DNA of 64,000 nt, from the NCBI GenBank assembly GCA_947311845.1, contig CAMZMU010000027.1:45184053-45248052 (forward strand), written 5' to 3'. A model generated the notes under the pieces. The model saw nothing but the letters and a program-made list of their open reading frames with translations. It was not told the DNA's origin and did no database searches. The translations under genes and the position numbers were made by a program. Positions 1 through 12,555 of the stretch are shown here, in pieces. Numbering within the stretch: position 1 is the first letter of the stretch; each line of letters starts with the position of its first letter. This DNA is from Poa pratensis. Its lineage: Eukaryota > Streptophyta > Magnoliopsida > Poales > Poaceae.

Positions 1-3000
1 ACATTTTGAATTTTTGCAAAATGCTCTACTTTAAACCTCTATGAACAAAAGTGGTCCAAACTAATTTATTTTGAATTGCCAATTTTTGTGGTGCTTCTAC
101 TTGTTAGTGGGAGGCTACTGGATTTTTCTCAGAATTTAATAAAATGTTTTGGTGCCCTAATAAAATTCCTGAAAAGCCACTGGATTTAAAAAGGAACAGC
201 ACAGGGACCAATCCGTGATGAACTTAAAAGTTCCAGGGGGCTATGTGTAATTTTAGCGTCTCTTCCCTGTAGCGACCGAGGCAAGCACGCCCGCGCTGGC
301 GCCATGGTCGCGCCGCACCGCCGTACGCGCGCCCGGGTCCCCGGCTCTCCTCTGCCTGCAAGGAGGAGAAGAAGAGCACGCACGCGAGCTCCACCTTCCC
401 TACTCACCCCATCCCCGAGTTGTTTCTTCCCCGTTTTCTCCTCTCCCCTTGCTCCTCCCGAGCCGTGACCTAGCCACCATGGCTGCCGCCGGTCGCCGTT
501 GATTGGGGCCTCCCCGCGCGAATCGCCGGCCACCCGCAGGTCCGCCGCGCCGTCCTCTACTACCGCGTCTGAGGAATCGCGCCGAGCCACGCCGAATCGA
601 CCTCGCCGTCTCCGTTCCCCCACGCGGCCGTCCGCGGCTCCGCCGCCCGTTCTCGTCGCCGTCGAGCCCTCCCCTACCTCGCCGTCTGCACCAACGCATT
701 CGTGGTGAGCTTCCGCCCCTGCTGGCCCCTCTCTCTTCTCCCCTCCCGCGCTGCTTCCTCGCTCTGGTCCACGCCGTCGCCGTGGTTCGTCGCCGTTCAC
801 CGCGCGACCGGTCGCAGAGCCGGTCGAACCGGCCTCGAGGCCGATCTTCTCGGGCCGTTAACCGGCCTTGGGCCCGGCCCTAACCGGGCCACGAGCCGGA
901 GCTCTCTGCCGCCTGCCCGGCCTGCTAGCCGGCCCAGCCGGGCTGGAAACCGGCTGAGCAGATTTTTCCTGCTGCTTTTCTTTTTCTTTTTCCCTCGATA
1001 GTGCATGCTCCCCGCTACTCTCTCGCGATGCTAGGGTTATCGAACTCCGACGATTCCATTAGTTCCTTCTTCTCTCGACCTCGAGTAATTTAGTTTTGTT
1101 GCTGTTAAGAATAACTTCATTAAATATTAAATTTAAAAGAGGAAATTAATAAAAGTGAGAACTTCTTATCAGGACCTCAGAAAATTGTGTTTCTTATACC
1201 AAAATGTTCAGAAAAATATGAATCACTTAGAATCATCACCATCATGCATAATTGATCACCACTGCAATAATGTACCTTTAGTAGCACTAGAATCATTAAG
1301 TTTTAATATGGGGTTATTCCAAATAATGCAAATAATATAATGGGGACCCATTTAACTTGTTGATCATGTTCAAAGCTTCTAGGGTGCATTTAAAATGTCA
1401 TATCATCATTTTGTATGCATTGCACAATTGCCATGTGTTGATTGTTGTTTTTGCTTTCCGGTGTGTTTGCTCTCCGGTAGATCACAAGTTCGGAGGTGAG
1501 CATCATTACTCCGACGAGCAGTTTGACTCCTCCGCTTAACAAGGCAAGCGTAATCCCCCCTCTGAGCATATCTGATCCTATGTTTCCGCAAATATTTTCT
1601 CCACTATAATATTGCATGCGGTTCTAAATATCAATTTTCTTGGATTAGAGTATCCTATAGTTGCATTAAGATTCCGATGCCAATACCTGTTTCCCTCCTA
1701 TTATCCATAGGATTGTATTGTTGGCCGAGATACTTACTATGCTATGTTGATGCTTAGCCATGCTTAGTTAATTGCATAGCTATACGATGGATGGTTCATG
1801 TTGGAAACAGGTGATGAGATGAGAATGATGGTGGAGAAATTGTGGTGACGAATAATAAAATGCTTAAAGGTGGGGATGAGAGGTCACTGTGGTTGTGGTG
1901 CTTTGTCTCGTTCCCGTCGCCTAGGTGCGAGTTCTATACCTCTTGAACCAAGACTGAGTGTGCAACCATGCGTGAGGCCTATGCAATTGCAGGAACCCTC
2001 ATAGACTAAATAACTCGAGCGGGGCTAGCCAGGGTCCTCTAGTTTGGGCTTCCATTTGCGCGTGCGTGATGATGGTGGTATGAACTGAGATCAGGATGGT
2101 GGTGTCAAGAAAATAAGTGGCCGCGGGACAGGGTGCTGGAGGTACCTCTTGTCCTACCGCCACTGATGATCCTGGAAAGTCCTTAACGAGGGAGAAGTCA
2201 ACACCGCTCCCACCCAGCCGGCTTTCCATGGAAGAGAGCTAATTGTACAGACAATGGGATGGACGGTACGCGTGGCAAACATTGTACACCCCTGCAGGGT
2301 AAATCTTTTCAAAAAGCCGTGTCCGCGGTTATGGACGAACTTGGGAAGTGAAGGTAAGATCATAGAATAACTTGAACGGAATGATTAAAAACTGGGTACT
2401 AGAGGTACCACTCAAGATTGCAAGGTTGACTTCCTCGAGGGTGATTCGGGGAGGTGCCTTGGTGAAACAGGTACTGTGGTTGATGGTTGGTGATGAGAAA
2501 TGTGAATGAAAGAAAAGAGTCACTTCTTACCCCCCTTTTTAAAATACTCTGATTAGTCGATGCCATTGAGTTATGTTTTTCATAAATAAAATCAGCTTTA
2601 TGCAAAACAGCCATAAAACCTTGAAAGCCTCATCGAGCTAAAGCTCTATATATAATCTTGCGAGTTCGTCGAACTCAACGTTGTTTGTTTTGTTTCAGAG
2701 GAGGACTTCGCTGACCACAATGGTGGGTTCTTTGTGGACGTCGACGAGTAGTCTGGGGTTCCCAGGTGGCAGCTTGGGACATCCCGGAACAGCTGGTGCT
2801 TGGATGTTTATGTGTAGGCCTCTTAGGCCATAATTTGGTTCTTGTTGTTTAGAACAACCTAAATTGCTTCCGCTTGATGTAATGTTGGGTGTGTGACCTC
2901 TGGTTGTCATTTGCTATCTTTCTCTATTATAAGAGTTGAACTATAATGATTTGTGTCGTAGAGTCTGCGATGTGCCAGTTGTTCCACAAGTCTTGATCTC

Positions 3001-3187
3001 TCTATTATGCTTTGATAGTTGAGCCTGTGTTAAGGCATCAATCGGGGTGTTGCGTTGCCGGTGATCAATTCCGAGCAACGCCTGCCAAAGGTTTTGGCCG
3101 GGGATTGGTAAACCCGTAACCTCCGGTTGTATCGCTTAACCGGTGACACTCAGCATCACTATATAGCAGTCAGGTCGGGGCGCCACA
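1..3187 (+). repeat. Element A LTR, copy 1 (left end cut by window)
   Basis: Aligns with 20844-24028 and 27951-30786 nearly base for base. It ends in GCGCCACA, followed at once by a primer-binding site. A strongly GC-rich stretch (about 250-960) gives overlapping open frames on both strands, which are compositional. A weak TATA-like ATTTAAAAAG lies near 185-194. Exon-like pieces (about 1484-1552 and 2699-2751) are discussed in the findings. Confidence 0.9.
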
Positions 3188-3189
3188 AG

Positions 3190-3202
3190 TTGGTATCAGA
3201 GC
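3190..3202 (+). other. Primer-binding site, initiator Met tRNA type (element A, unit 1)
   Basis: TGGTATCAGAGC lies three bases after the LTR end and is the usual plant tRNA-iMet primer site. It fixes the + orientation of element A. Confidence 0.85.
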
Positions 3203-3789
3203 AGTACTGCCTGTAAGAAACCCTTCTACTGGTCGACGTTGAGTCTAGTGTTTGTGAAAATATTTTAACCTAAAAAATGAGTTGTGAAAACCATCTTAGG
3301 ATTCTTTTTACTCCTTACCTGGTTACCCTCTAATCTCGGAGCAATCTTACCTCGATTTGAGTTAAAGGTTTTACTTCTCATCTGTTACTTCAAAATGATT
3401 AGAAACGGGGTTGGGTTTGACCTCTAGTGTTATGTGTCCGGTTGCTCCCGCTGCGTTACAATCCCAAATCAACTCAGGTGTTTGAACCCTGTTACCCAAT
3501 GAAGGAACAAGTGATTAGCCTCAATTTTGTCAGGTTTTAACCCACGGACTTGAACATAAGGTCCCGGATTGTGCCAACTAGAGTGTGTTAAATCGTGGTT
3601 CCTTAACCATGTGCATCTCACGCTAGTAGCACATGATGCTGATCTTTGACCCAAGTTCCATCTTGTTGATCCCTTGCTAGTTGTTACGCAAAGCAGTATC
3701 GTCCCTAGTCTGAGTACTTGTGTACGCTAATGCTAATGTCTCAACCATACCGAGGTGGATACTAACTGCGTCCTTGTCAAATCTACAGA

Positions 3790-4419
3790 ATGGCACAACG
3801 TCCTCCGCTCCCTCAAATTGAAGCCACCCCAGGGACCCACTCGACAACTTCTGATCACGAGAAATCCCATACATCTAAAGTTTTACCCAAGAAAGCTATA
3901 GACAAACGCAGGTGTTACACTTGTAAGGAGCGTGGACATCCGTCCTGGAAGTGCCCCCTTAAGTACCCCAGCAAGTGGGGACTACCACAAGGAAAGGCAT
4001 GTAGTCAGTGCGGAAGGGGTGGACATCAGGCGAGTCAATGCCCCGGCAGTTGCCCGCATTGTTTCAACAAGCATCCACTCGGCAAGTGCCCAACCGCTAG
4101 CGCCACTTGCTACCTATGCGAAGGAATTGATCATTTTCCGGCTAATTGTTCTATGGAGTTCATAGTAGACGCAGTAAAGGATGCCCAAGAGAAGATTGCT
4201 CAGCACGCCACCACGCGCCCCAATACTTCAACCTTTGGGTCGAGCGGAAGTGGGTATCATCCTCCGCTACCTGCTCCACCTGGACTTATCTACTACACCT
4301 GTGGTCAGGCTGGCCACTACTTCAGGGATTGCCCTCAGAAGGCACCTCCCACGGGAACTCCTGCACGCGCCCCGCCCCGCCAGCTGGCAAGGCTGGACCT
4401 ATTGTGCGTCATGGCCTGA
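3790..4419 (+). CDS. Gag-like protein with a run of five zinc knuckles (element A, unit 1)
   Basis: This 209-residue frame has four retroviral-type zinc knuckles and a damaged fifth. They are C42-C45-H50-C55, C71-C74-H79-C84, C88-C91-H95-C100 (one residue short in the middle), C107-C110-H115-C120, and a fifth in which the first cysteine is tyrosine (Y168) while C171, H176 and C181 remain. The second unit keeps the cysteine at that place. Such knuckles bind nucleic acid in Gag. No capsid domain is visible upstream (3188-3789 has no matching frame), which is unusual. A one-base loss in the C-run near 4370 shifts the frame compared with unit 2, so the protein ends before the protease-like segment (DSAAS near 4510). 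The start is the first ATG, directly after an acceptor-like CTACAG. Confidence 0.7.
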   Translation: MAQRPPLPQIEATPGTHSTTSDHEKSHTSKVLPKKAIDKRRCYTCKERGHPSWKCPLKYPSKWGLPQGKACSQCGRGGHQASQCPGSCPHCFNKHPLGKCPTASATCYLCEGIDHFPANCSMEFIVDAVKDAQEKIAQHATTRPNTSTFGSSGSGYHPPLPAPPGLIYYTCGQAGHYFRDCPQKAPPTGTPARAPPRQLARLDLLCVMA

Positions 4420-5609
4420 ACCACGTCCCTGCTGAAGAAGCTGAAGAAGATTCCGGTGTCCTTATGGGTGAGCTACTAATCAACAATAATCTTGCTACAG
4501 TTTTGTTTGACTCTGCTGCATCTCTCCCTTTTGGGGCATGGTTATCACAACTGAGTAATAACCAGTGCATCTGCAACATCTTGGGATTCTCCTGAGCAAG
4601 TTTCTTACTCTGATCTGCTTTCCGACCCTTGTCTGTCAGTTGGCAGTAAAGTTTTATCGTGCGTTGGTATGTTCCGATGCAAGTTACTCTTGTGGTCCGT
4701 CAAGATTTTCCCCTTCGTCTTGTTTGAAGAAATAACTCTAGTACCTTGTCCACTTCCCGGACCTGGTCAAAGAATTGTAATCTTCAGAATGAGGGCCTCG
4801 TTTAGCTTTTGTTCTGCTCCACCTTAGAGTGTCACACTCTTTTATATCGAGGGGTCGTGCTGAGTATCATGATCATCTCGATGAAGTGATGCTCTTACAC
4901 TTTGTTACTCTACGTTCTCCGAGTGACTTGTTACTCCAGAATGATGAGACGTGAGTAGTAATGTAGCTATCGAATATTCTTAGCAGTTCTTACTGTGCGG
5001 AAATCCAGGGATATCCATTACCCTCCTTAGCATGATTGGTTAGCCAATCAATAAGCTGAGTTTGACAGTGCTACCAAGTCCGTTTTCTCCGGTGCCCTTC
5101 CTCGGTCAAAGAGCTAGGTTTGTGCCGAAGCTCCCAAGACCACTTCGTGTGCCTTGAAAGGCATGATCCTCTCTTGAACTCAAGATGCACCGGTATGTCG
5201 TGATATCCTATATGTGGATCGTGATATTTTGGAGGTCTTTCCAGAAGTATCGCCAGGTTGTCACCTGACCGTGATGTTGAGCTTATGAGTAAGCTGGTTC
5301 TCGGAACAACTCCTTTCTCCAAGAAAATTGTGTTGGATGTCCAGAATTATTCGGTCGAGCTTAAATAACTTGGAGAGTTGAAAGACAAGAGCTCTATCCC
5401 GACATAGTTCCTTTTCAAAGGGATGTCTAGTCTGTCAGTGTTGAAGCTAGGTGGTATCTCCTTTGTGGATACGCTATCCTACAAATCTCTGATTTGAGTT
5501 GGGCTATCGTCAAATCAAACTCAGACCTACCTACCTGAATGTGTTAGTCTGACCAATACTTATACCTCGTTCTGTTGAAATATGAGTCTACCGTCTTGGA
5601 GTATCTGGA
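4420..5609 (+). pseudogene. Decayed protease/RT remnant (element A, unit 1, left half)
   Basis: Short out-of-frame pieces still resemble gypsy pol. A protease-like LFDSAAS lies near 4500-4530. The stretch around 5215-5400 reads, in changing frames, EVFPEV, then DRDVEL and LGTTPFSKK, the entry to the RT domain. Stops and shifts throughout exclude function. The remnant is cut at 5609 by element B and continues at 19334. The same decay is present in unit 2, so it predates the duplication or belongs to the family. Confidence 0.6.
5605..5609. repeat. Target-site duplication of element B (left copy)
   Basis: CTGGA here and again at 19334-19338. Unit 2 of element A has an uninterrupted CTGGATAAG at the matching place (about 26443), which proves the insertion point. 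Confidence 0.95.
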
Positions 5610-8600
5610 TGTGGCACCCCGATCCAGATGATCGAGTTACCCCATATACCAGTCCCAGAAACACTGGATATATGACAGCTTGATACAAAAGCATAACCAA
5701 ATTTATTCAAAGGCTTCGAGTTCGGACAGATACAACATATTACAACACGGGGTGAGGCCCCAGCTTTGGCGCAACGGCGCACACAACAGTATGTACATTA
5801 TTTTTCTAACATCGGCCTCTAGCGGAAGTCGTAACGGAAGCATAGACGGTAGCGTGGCGACAGCGGGCATTACTCCACAGGGTTCTGCCTGGAATACGGG
5901 TTCCTAGTTCTCGTAGAGCGGGTACTCGGCGACTGGTTCAGCAGGGTCTGGCCACATGAAAAGCCAGGTAAGTACTTGAAGTACTCGCAAGACAACAGCC
6001 CAAAAACAAGCAAGGTCTACCTATATGGCATGGCATGGTTCAGAAAGTAACATGGCAGGAGTTCGGGTGCGAGGATGAGTCCAAGCTTAACGGTTGGACA
6101 TAACTTACCTACTTACCTTTGTAGGGGTGTTTCATGTCATCGAGTGAGATCACGTTTCTCACTCGATAACTCGCAAAGCAACAAGGCTACCAAGCCTCTA
6201 GCCAATTCCGGCTTAGATCACAACTTTCCAAGTCCTTAGCCAACTTTGGCTTAGACTCACAACAATTCCCGTAATCACTGGGTCTCAGATTAATTATTTC
6301 TCCAAGTTCGACTGGACTGACCCCTAGTGTGACTTGACCCAAACAAGTCCCATAACCCGGGGACAGGGCTAGAATCTAGATTACACTCTCGAGAGGTTGC
6401 AACTTTTGTCCACACGCTGAAGTCTAGGCTTGTACCGCCGGTACCGAAGTACTAGAACCAACCATGGCGGCAGCACAAACCTGTACTTCCACAGTCGTTT
6501 ACTCCACCAAGACACTCCCTGTATAGCCACCGACATAACTCTATGCCTTATGCAGAAGTGAATCCGGCACGTCCCCAACCCATGAGCGACGCCTAGCTCC
6601 GGAACCTTCGCAAGCCTAGCCCCGACCAACTATGGTAACCGACTAGACTTGCCAAAGGGGTGGCATCAAAGGAGGCTGATAAAATACCCGGCCATGGTCC
6701 GCCCACACGGACGACGCATGGTTGTGCGAGGTGTTTGGTGAGTGGCACTAAGTGACTCAATCTAGTCGAGGGAGGTGATTATCTTCTTAGTCAAATTTTA
6801 TATCCAGTTTCCAACCAACAACAAGCAACACAAGCAAAGCATATAACAATAACAACATAATACTTGCATGAATAAACAACAACATAACAATAATAACAAT
6901 AATACCCGGGTGACGGTGGCGGGCAACCCGGCCGGTGTTACTCGGGGGTTAGTGATAAAACAATAACAATGATAGCATATAATTCCCCCACTTCCTCGGC
7001 TGAGGCGGGAGACCCTGCCATTGCCCCGGAAGTGTGAGTGTCACCGTAAAAGAATAACCGAAAAGCACTCAAGAAAATGAGAGAGCATCCATTCCACTCG
7101 AAGGTTACTTTGACGTGGTGTCAGCAATCTCGGCAAAAGAACCGCGGAAAAGTCAGCTCCCAGCATCGCAGTCCGGATGGCCTAAGCCAGCCATATTTGA
7201 CGGTGGGACAAGAGGCAACTAACACGAATGCCCCCATCCCCGAGGATCATAAGACGACATTCGTCCGCTCCTCACCTCGGCGATGAAGAAGGAGAAAAAC
7301 CAAACAAAGCCCCGCAAAGCGAGACGCACAGTTGTAATAATTTCCCCCACTTCCTCGGCTGAGGCGGGAGGCCCTGCCATTGCCCCGGAAGTGTGAGTGT
7401 TGCATAGGTAAACGATGTAATAGAGTGCAGTAATTTAACATGCAATATGACATGCGAGGTGCAGCAGACATTAATTCAACAGACAAAATATTTTCTAAGT
7501 CGACCAAGTTTGAAGTTGGGTTGGTGGCTTGCCTTCGGGTTCGGGAATAACTTCTACTCCGTCGGAGGGGTTTGGATCTAAAAGCACAGGACAAAAATGC
7601 ATCAAAACAACTCCTAAATGATTTCAAATAAATGCAAAATCAATTAATTCCAAATAAATTGTTTCTGGTCCCATTGGAAAGAGAAAAATCAAACTAAGCC
7701 AACAAAATTGGTTTCATATTTTTCTGACTATTTTTCAAAAAGATATTGCATTTTGAATTTTGACTCATTTTCTGCCCTTTTCCAATTAGAAAATAAACCA
7801 GAAAAACGGTTCAGGAAAAAGAATAAAAATCTGACAGTGGGACCCACCCGTCAGTGACACGGTTTTAAACCGTTATTACGTGCGAGTTTGGACGCGGCAC
7901 TGTGCGACTCCGGCGAGCACTCCGGCGGCGTTTTCCGGCGGCTAGGGGGTAGGGGAGGCGAGGGAGAGGGTGCTGGGCGGCTCGGGGTGGCTTGGCGGAG
8001 CTCGACGGCGTACTGGTGGGTGCTGGAGAGGCCGGGCTCGAGCGGAGCGTCACGGACCGCGGCGGTGGTGGTGTGTCGACGACGAACCCGTCGATTCCGG
8101 CCACGGCTTGCCACGGCGAGGACAGCTACGGGTCCGCCATGCTCCAGAGAGGCTGTGGGTGGAGGGAATCGAGCAGGGGAGCTTCTACGGTGGGGGAATC
8201 GTGTGGAGGCCGTGCGGCGGAGGTGGGGCGGATTCCGGCGATGGGAAGCTTCCCAGGAGCTACGGCTAGGGGAGAAGGAAGCTGAGGGGCAGGGGAGGGT
8301 GGTGTGGTGGTCTGGGTGCTCCGGGGTGGTCCTTTTATAGCGTTTCGCGAGCGTCCGCCATTAATGGGGCGCGGTGGTGGACGGCACTGCTCGCCGTCGC
8401 TGTTCTGGGCGGTGCGTCGCGGCGTGGGTGGCTGCTTCGCGTGTCCTGCGGCATTGACGAGCTTGCAGGGGAGAGGGGAGGCCAGGAGGGGGTGGACGGC
8501 TTGGGCGCGGCGGGAGCTGCCGACACGCGGCCGCGACGGCCACTGTGCTGCGCGGCGCGTCGCCTAGCCGCGGCGAGGCTAGCGGATGGCGGCGTTGCTG

Positions 8601-9615
8601 GTGTCCTTGCGCCTTAACGCACGCCAGGAGGACGGCGCAGGCACGGGGAAGCAGGGAATGGCTCGGGAGGGGGGGGGGACGGCACGGCGGCGTCGACATC
8701 TGGCGGCGACAGTGCGCGCGGCGCGTCGCCGTGCGCGTGGAGGCTAGCCACGGGAGGGTTGCCGGCGTCGGGGAGGAAGTAATTGAGCTCAGGGGAGGTG
8801 GAGCTGGCTGGGGTGTGGCTGGGGGTGGCCGTGGCGTCGCCGGCGACACCTGGCGCGCCACTGGACGCGTCGATGCCGGCGGTGAGCGCTGCCAGGGGCG
8901 TGCCGACAGCGGCATCGAGCCATAACTCGCGAACCCGTGATCCAAATCGAGTGGGGTTTTGATCCTCGTGCGCCAAATGAGATTATCTACAACTTTCCCA
9001 ACTAGTGTTTGGTCCAAAACGAAAGTTGGTCTATAGAGATTTTTGAAAAAACAGTACTGCCCAAAAGGGGACAAATGGTTTTGGTGAAGCAAATGAAATT
9101 TAAAAGGGTTCACAAAATTCCCTGAGGTGTGTGTGTCCATTGTGGTTGTGCCTAGGGCCTTGGCTCACAAGAAAACAAAAGTTCCCTTTGCACTTTGAAA
9201 ATAAGAAGAAAATGGGCAGAAACTTAAGTGGAGAGTTACTCCAAAATTTTGCAAACAAGGTATCAAATGTTTTTGCACATTTGGGCTATATATTGCCTAG
9301 GGATCACTCCCTAATTTTTGCAGAATTTTTGGAAAGATTTTTAAGGTACTTCCTTTGTAAAGCCAAAATAATAGGATTTTGGAAATGCAAAGAAAGGAAA
9401 ATAATTAAATAATGTTTTTGGGTGAAATGAGCCAGCAACAAGTTTACCAAGTGGGAGAGAAACCAAAACATAAGATCCCAACCTTGGACAAGGTTTTGAA
9501 GTTGCTTGAGAATTTAAAAGGAGCAGATCAAATCAAAGGAATTTAAATCCCAAATTCCAATAAATGATTTTCCAGGAAAGATTTTTTTCAAAGGGCCAAA
9601 TTTCAGGATGTTACA
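5610..9615 (-). repeat. Element B LTR, left copy (3' LTR in element orientation)
   Basis: Matches 15340-19333 over the whole length with few substitutions and small indels, such as a 9-bp AACAATAAT unit near 6895 and a longer G-run near 8670. On the minus strand it begins TGTAACATCC and ends GGGGTGCCACA. The GC-rich part (about 7880-8930) gives only compositional open frames. A TATA-like sequence matching that of the right LTR is at 8330-8340. Confidence 0.95.
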
Positions 9616-9630
9616 GACCTTCCCCCCTTA
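9616..9630 (-). other. Polypurine tract of element B
   Basis: On the minus strand TAAGGGGGGAAGGTC abuts the start of the 3' LTR. This is the expected plus-strand primer for reverse transcription. Confidence 0.85.
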
Positions 9631-10551
9631 AGATGAATCTCGTCCTCGAGATTCTTGTTGCTCGTTGAAAAGATACGGATATTCTGCTCTCAGCAAATCT
9701 TCGCGTTCCCAGGTTGCCTCTTTCTCGGTGTGCTTGTCCCACTGAACTTTGTAGAACTTGGTGACCTTGCTGCGAGTGCGGCGTTCTGACTCATCCAGGA
9801 TTCTGACGGGGTGTTCCTCGTAAGTCAGTTCGCTGCTCAACTCCAGTTCCTTAAAGTCAGCCTGCTTGGTTGGAGGTGAGATGCACTTTCTTAGCTGGGA
9901 TACGTGGAAGACGTCGTGTACTCCAGCTAATTCCTCGGGGAGTTCCAGCCGGTAAGCTACTGATCCCTTCTTCGCCAAAATCTTGAAGGGTCCAATGAAT
10001 CTTGGGGCCAGCTTTCCTTTCATGTGGAATCTTTTCAGGCCTTTGAGGGGTGTTACCCGAAGATAGACATAGTCGTTTTCCTCGAACTGAATCTGACGGT
10101 GTCGCCGGTCGTAGTAACTTTTCTGGCGGGACTGCGCTGCCTTGAGCCGGTTTCGAATCAGACGTACTTGCCTTTCGGCCTCCATCAAATCATCGGGCTT
10201 AAAGAGCTTGCGATCCCCAACTTCAGACCAGTTGAGCGGGGTTCGGCACTTCCTTCCATACAGGGCCTCGAAGGGAGACATTTTCAGGCTGCCTTGGTAG
10301 CTGTTGTTGTAAGAAAACTCCGCGTAGGGTAAACTATCCTCCCATCCTGCTCCATAGGCGAGCACACACGAGCGGAGCATGTCTTCTAATATTTGGTTGA
10401 CTCGCTCGGTCTGGCCGTCTGTCTGAGGGTGATAGGGTGCTGAAGGATAGTTTTGTTCCCATGGCATGATGTAGACTCGTCCAGAATTTTGAGGTAAATT
10501 GTGTACCTCTATCCGACACAATGGTCTTCGGGACTCCGTGGAGCTTGACAA
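9628..10551 (-). pseudogene. Element B integrase C-terminal half and chromodomain
   Basis: The frame opens just before the third integrase acidic residue ([10 protein letters not shown], near 10410) and continues through the integrase C-terminal region (GPFKILAKKGSVAYRLELP) to a chromodomain near the end (VRILDESERR, then YKVQWDKH and ATWEREDLL). Chromodomains steer integration towards particular chromatin in this clade. The upstream part of integrase lies in another frame (10334-11410), so one base has been lost or gained near 10440-10450. The end of this frame lies a few bases from the polypurine tract, as is usual. Confidence 0.85.
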
Positions 10552-11410
10552 TCTTGTTCACATAGAGTTGTGCTAGTTGGTCCGAGCGGTATGTAGTCTT
10601 GACGGGGATAAAGTGGGATACTTTCGTCAAACGGTCGACAATAACCCATATAGAATCATTTCCACGGCTGGACTTGGGAAGTCCGACAATGAAATCCATA
10701 CTTATGTTGTCCCACTTCCACTCGGGTACCTTTAGGGGTTGGAGAAATCCGGCGGGTTTCTGATGCTCGGCTTTTACTAGGTTGCATACATTGCAGCTTG
10801 CGACGTAGTAGGCGATATCCTTCTTCATACCAGACCACCAGAATGTTTGTTTCAAATCTTGGTACATCTTGGTGCTTCCTGGATGAATGGAGTAGGCGGA
10901 CTCATGGGCTTCTCTGAGGATCTGTTGTATCAGCGGGGTCTTGTAGGGTACACAAAGGCGGGTACCGAAGCGGAGTACTCCTTGGCTATCCAATGAAAAG
11001 TCCTTAGCCTGGCCCAGTGGTATCTTGGCCTTGATCTTGTCTAAGCTGGGGTCGTTGGCCTGCTCGGTTTTTATCTCGTCCTCAAGGTCTGGCTTTACCT
11101 CTAAGGTGCTTAAATAGGCCTTGTTTCCTACGCACAAGTTTAGCTTCGCGAATTCCTTCTCCAGACTTGGCCGGATTTTAGGGGGCTTCCTGCTCAGGGC
11201 ATCTGCTACCACGTTGGCCTTCCCTGGATGGTAATGAATTCCGAGGTCGTAGTCCTTGATCACCTCTAGCCATCTCCTTTGCCTTAGGTTGAGATCAGGC
11301 TGGGTGAAGATGTACTTCAAGCTTTTGTGATCAGTGTAGATCTCGCATCTCCGACCAATAAGGTGATGTCGCCAAGTCTTTAGGGCGAGAATGACGGCAG
11401 CTAACTCCAA
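10334..11410 (-). pseudogene. Element B RNase H and integrase N-terminal/core domains
   Basis: The frame starts inside RNase H ([27 protein letters not shown], then NVVADALSR) and passes into integrase. A zinc-binding region ([10 protein letters not shown], then CNVCNLVKA) is followed by the catalytic core with two of the three acidic residues (DFIVGLP and VSDRGTQF). The third lies in the next frame (9628-10551). The last residues of this frame are out-of-frame noise after the shift. The preceding RT frame (11496-12053) is also out of phase, so a second shift lies between them near 11500. Confidence 0.85.
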
Positions 11411-11495
11411 GTCGTGGGTGGGATAGTTGAGCTCGTGGGTCTTGAGTTGCCTGACACATATGCGATGACCTTTCCTTCTTGCATGAGTACGGCCC

Positions 11496-12555
11496 CTAGC
11501 CCATTTCGGCAGGCATCACAGTATACGGTAAAATCCTTGGCATCATCGGCAATACCAGAATTGGTGCGGTGGTTAACCGAGTCTTCAACTCGTTGAAGCT
11601 TTCCTCACACTCGTCTGTCCAGGCATACTTGCGATTCTTCTTTAATAACTCCGTCATGGGCTTGGCTATCTTGGAAAAGTTCTCAATGAATCTGCGGTAG
11701 TAACCAGCCAATCCTAGGAAGCTCCTGATTTCTGACACATTGGTGGGAGTCTTCCAGTTTAACACATCGGAGATCTTGTTGGGGTTTACAGCCACACCGG
11801 CTCCAGATAATACATGTCCTAGGAATTCCACTTCCTTTAACCAGAACTGGCATTTGCTGTACTTGGCATAAAGTTGTTGCTCACGCATTCTTCCAAGAAC
11901 CATTCTGAGGTGTTCGGCGTGCTCCTCCTCATTTTTGGAGTAAATGAGGATGTCGTCGATAAACACTACAACAAACTTGTCGAGATACTCCATGAATACC
12001 TTGTTCATCATGCCCATGAAGTAGGCTGGGGCATTGGTTAGGCCGAAGGACATAACTGTGCACTCATATAGTCCATATCTGGTGGTAAAAGCAGTCTTGG
12101 GAATATCGCTCTCGCGAATCTTCAGCTGATAGTATCCCGTGCGAAGATCAATTTTGAGAATACCCGGGCACCACGGAGTTGGTCGAATAAGTCATTGATC
12201 CTTGGGAGTGGGTACTTGTTCTTGATGGTAACATCATTGAGAGCACGTAGTCAATGCATAAGCGGAGAGTGCCATCGCTCTTCTTAGCAAACAAAACCGG
12301 TGATCCCCAAGGTGAAATGCTCGGGCGAATGAATTTCTTCTGAATCAGTTCGTCAAGCTGCTTCTTCAGTTCCACTAGCTCGGGACTTGTCATACGGTAA
12401 TGCTTTTTGAATATTGGGTTTGTTCCTGGTACGACTTCAATAGCAAATTCAATATCACGGTCAGGGGGTATTCCGGGTAACTCATCTGGAAAAACATCTG
12501 GGTATTCACTGACCACATACACTTCCCCTATTTCCGGGGCTTGAGCAAGAAACAT
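11496..12555 (-). pseudogene. Element B reverse transcriptase (in two frames)
   Basis: Two out-of-phase frames make up the RT. Frame 12555-12148 carries the N-terminal part ([40 protein letters not shown]) and loses phase just after CID. Frame 12053-11496 carries the rest ([12 protein letters not shown], the catalytic [10 protein letters not shown] with its Asp pair near 11957, [20 protein letters not shown]). The segment between them (about 12054-12240) is in a third phase. The two catalytic aspartates are intact, but the frameshifts should abolish the enzyme unless they are sequence errors. Confidence 0.85.

Noticed and set aside
186..1006. Long overlapping open frames on both strands in the GC-rich part of element A's LTR (again at 21067-21848 and 28135-29031)
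   Set aside because: They are open because of base composition, overlap in several frames, are Arg/Pro-rich, and differ by frameshifts between the three LTR copies.
7851..9140. GC-rich open frames in element B's LTRs (also 17572-18858)
   Set aside because: Compositional. No family resemblance, both strands open at once, and located in U3/R sequence.
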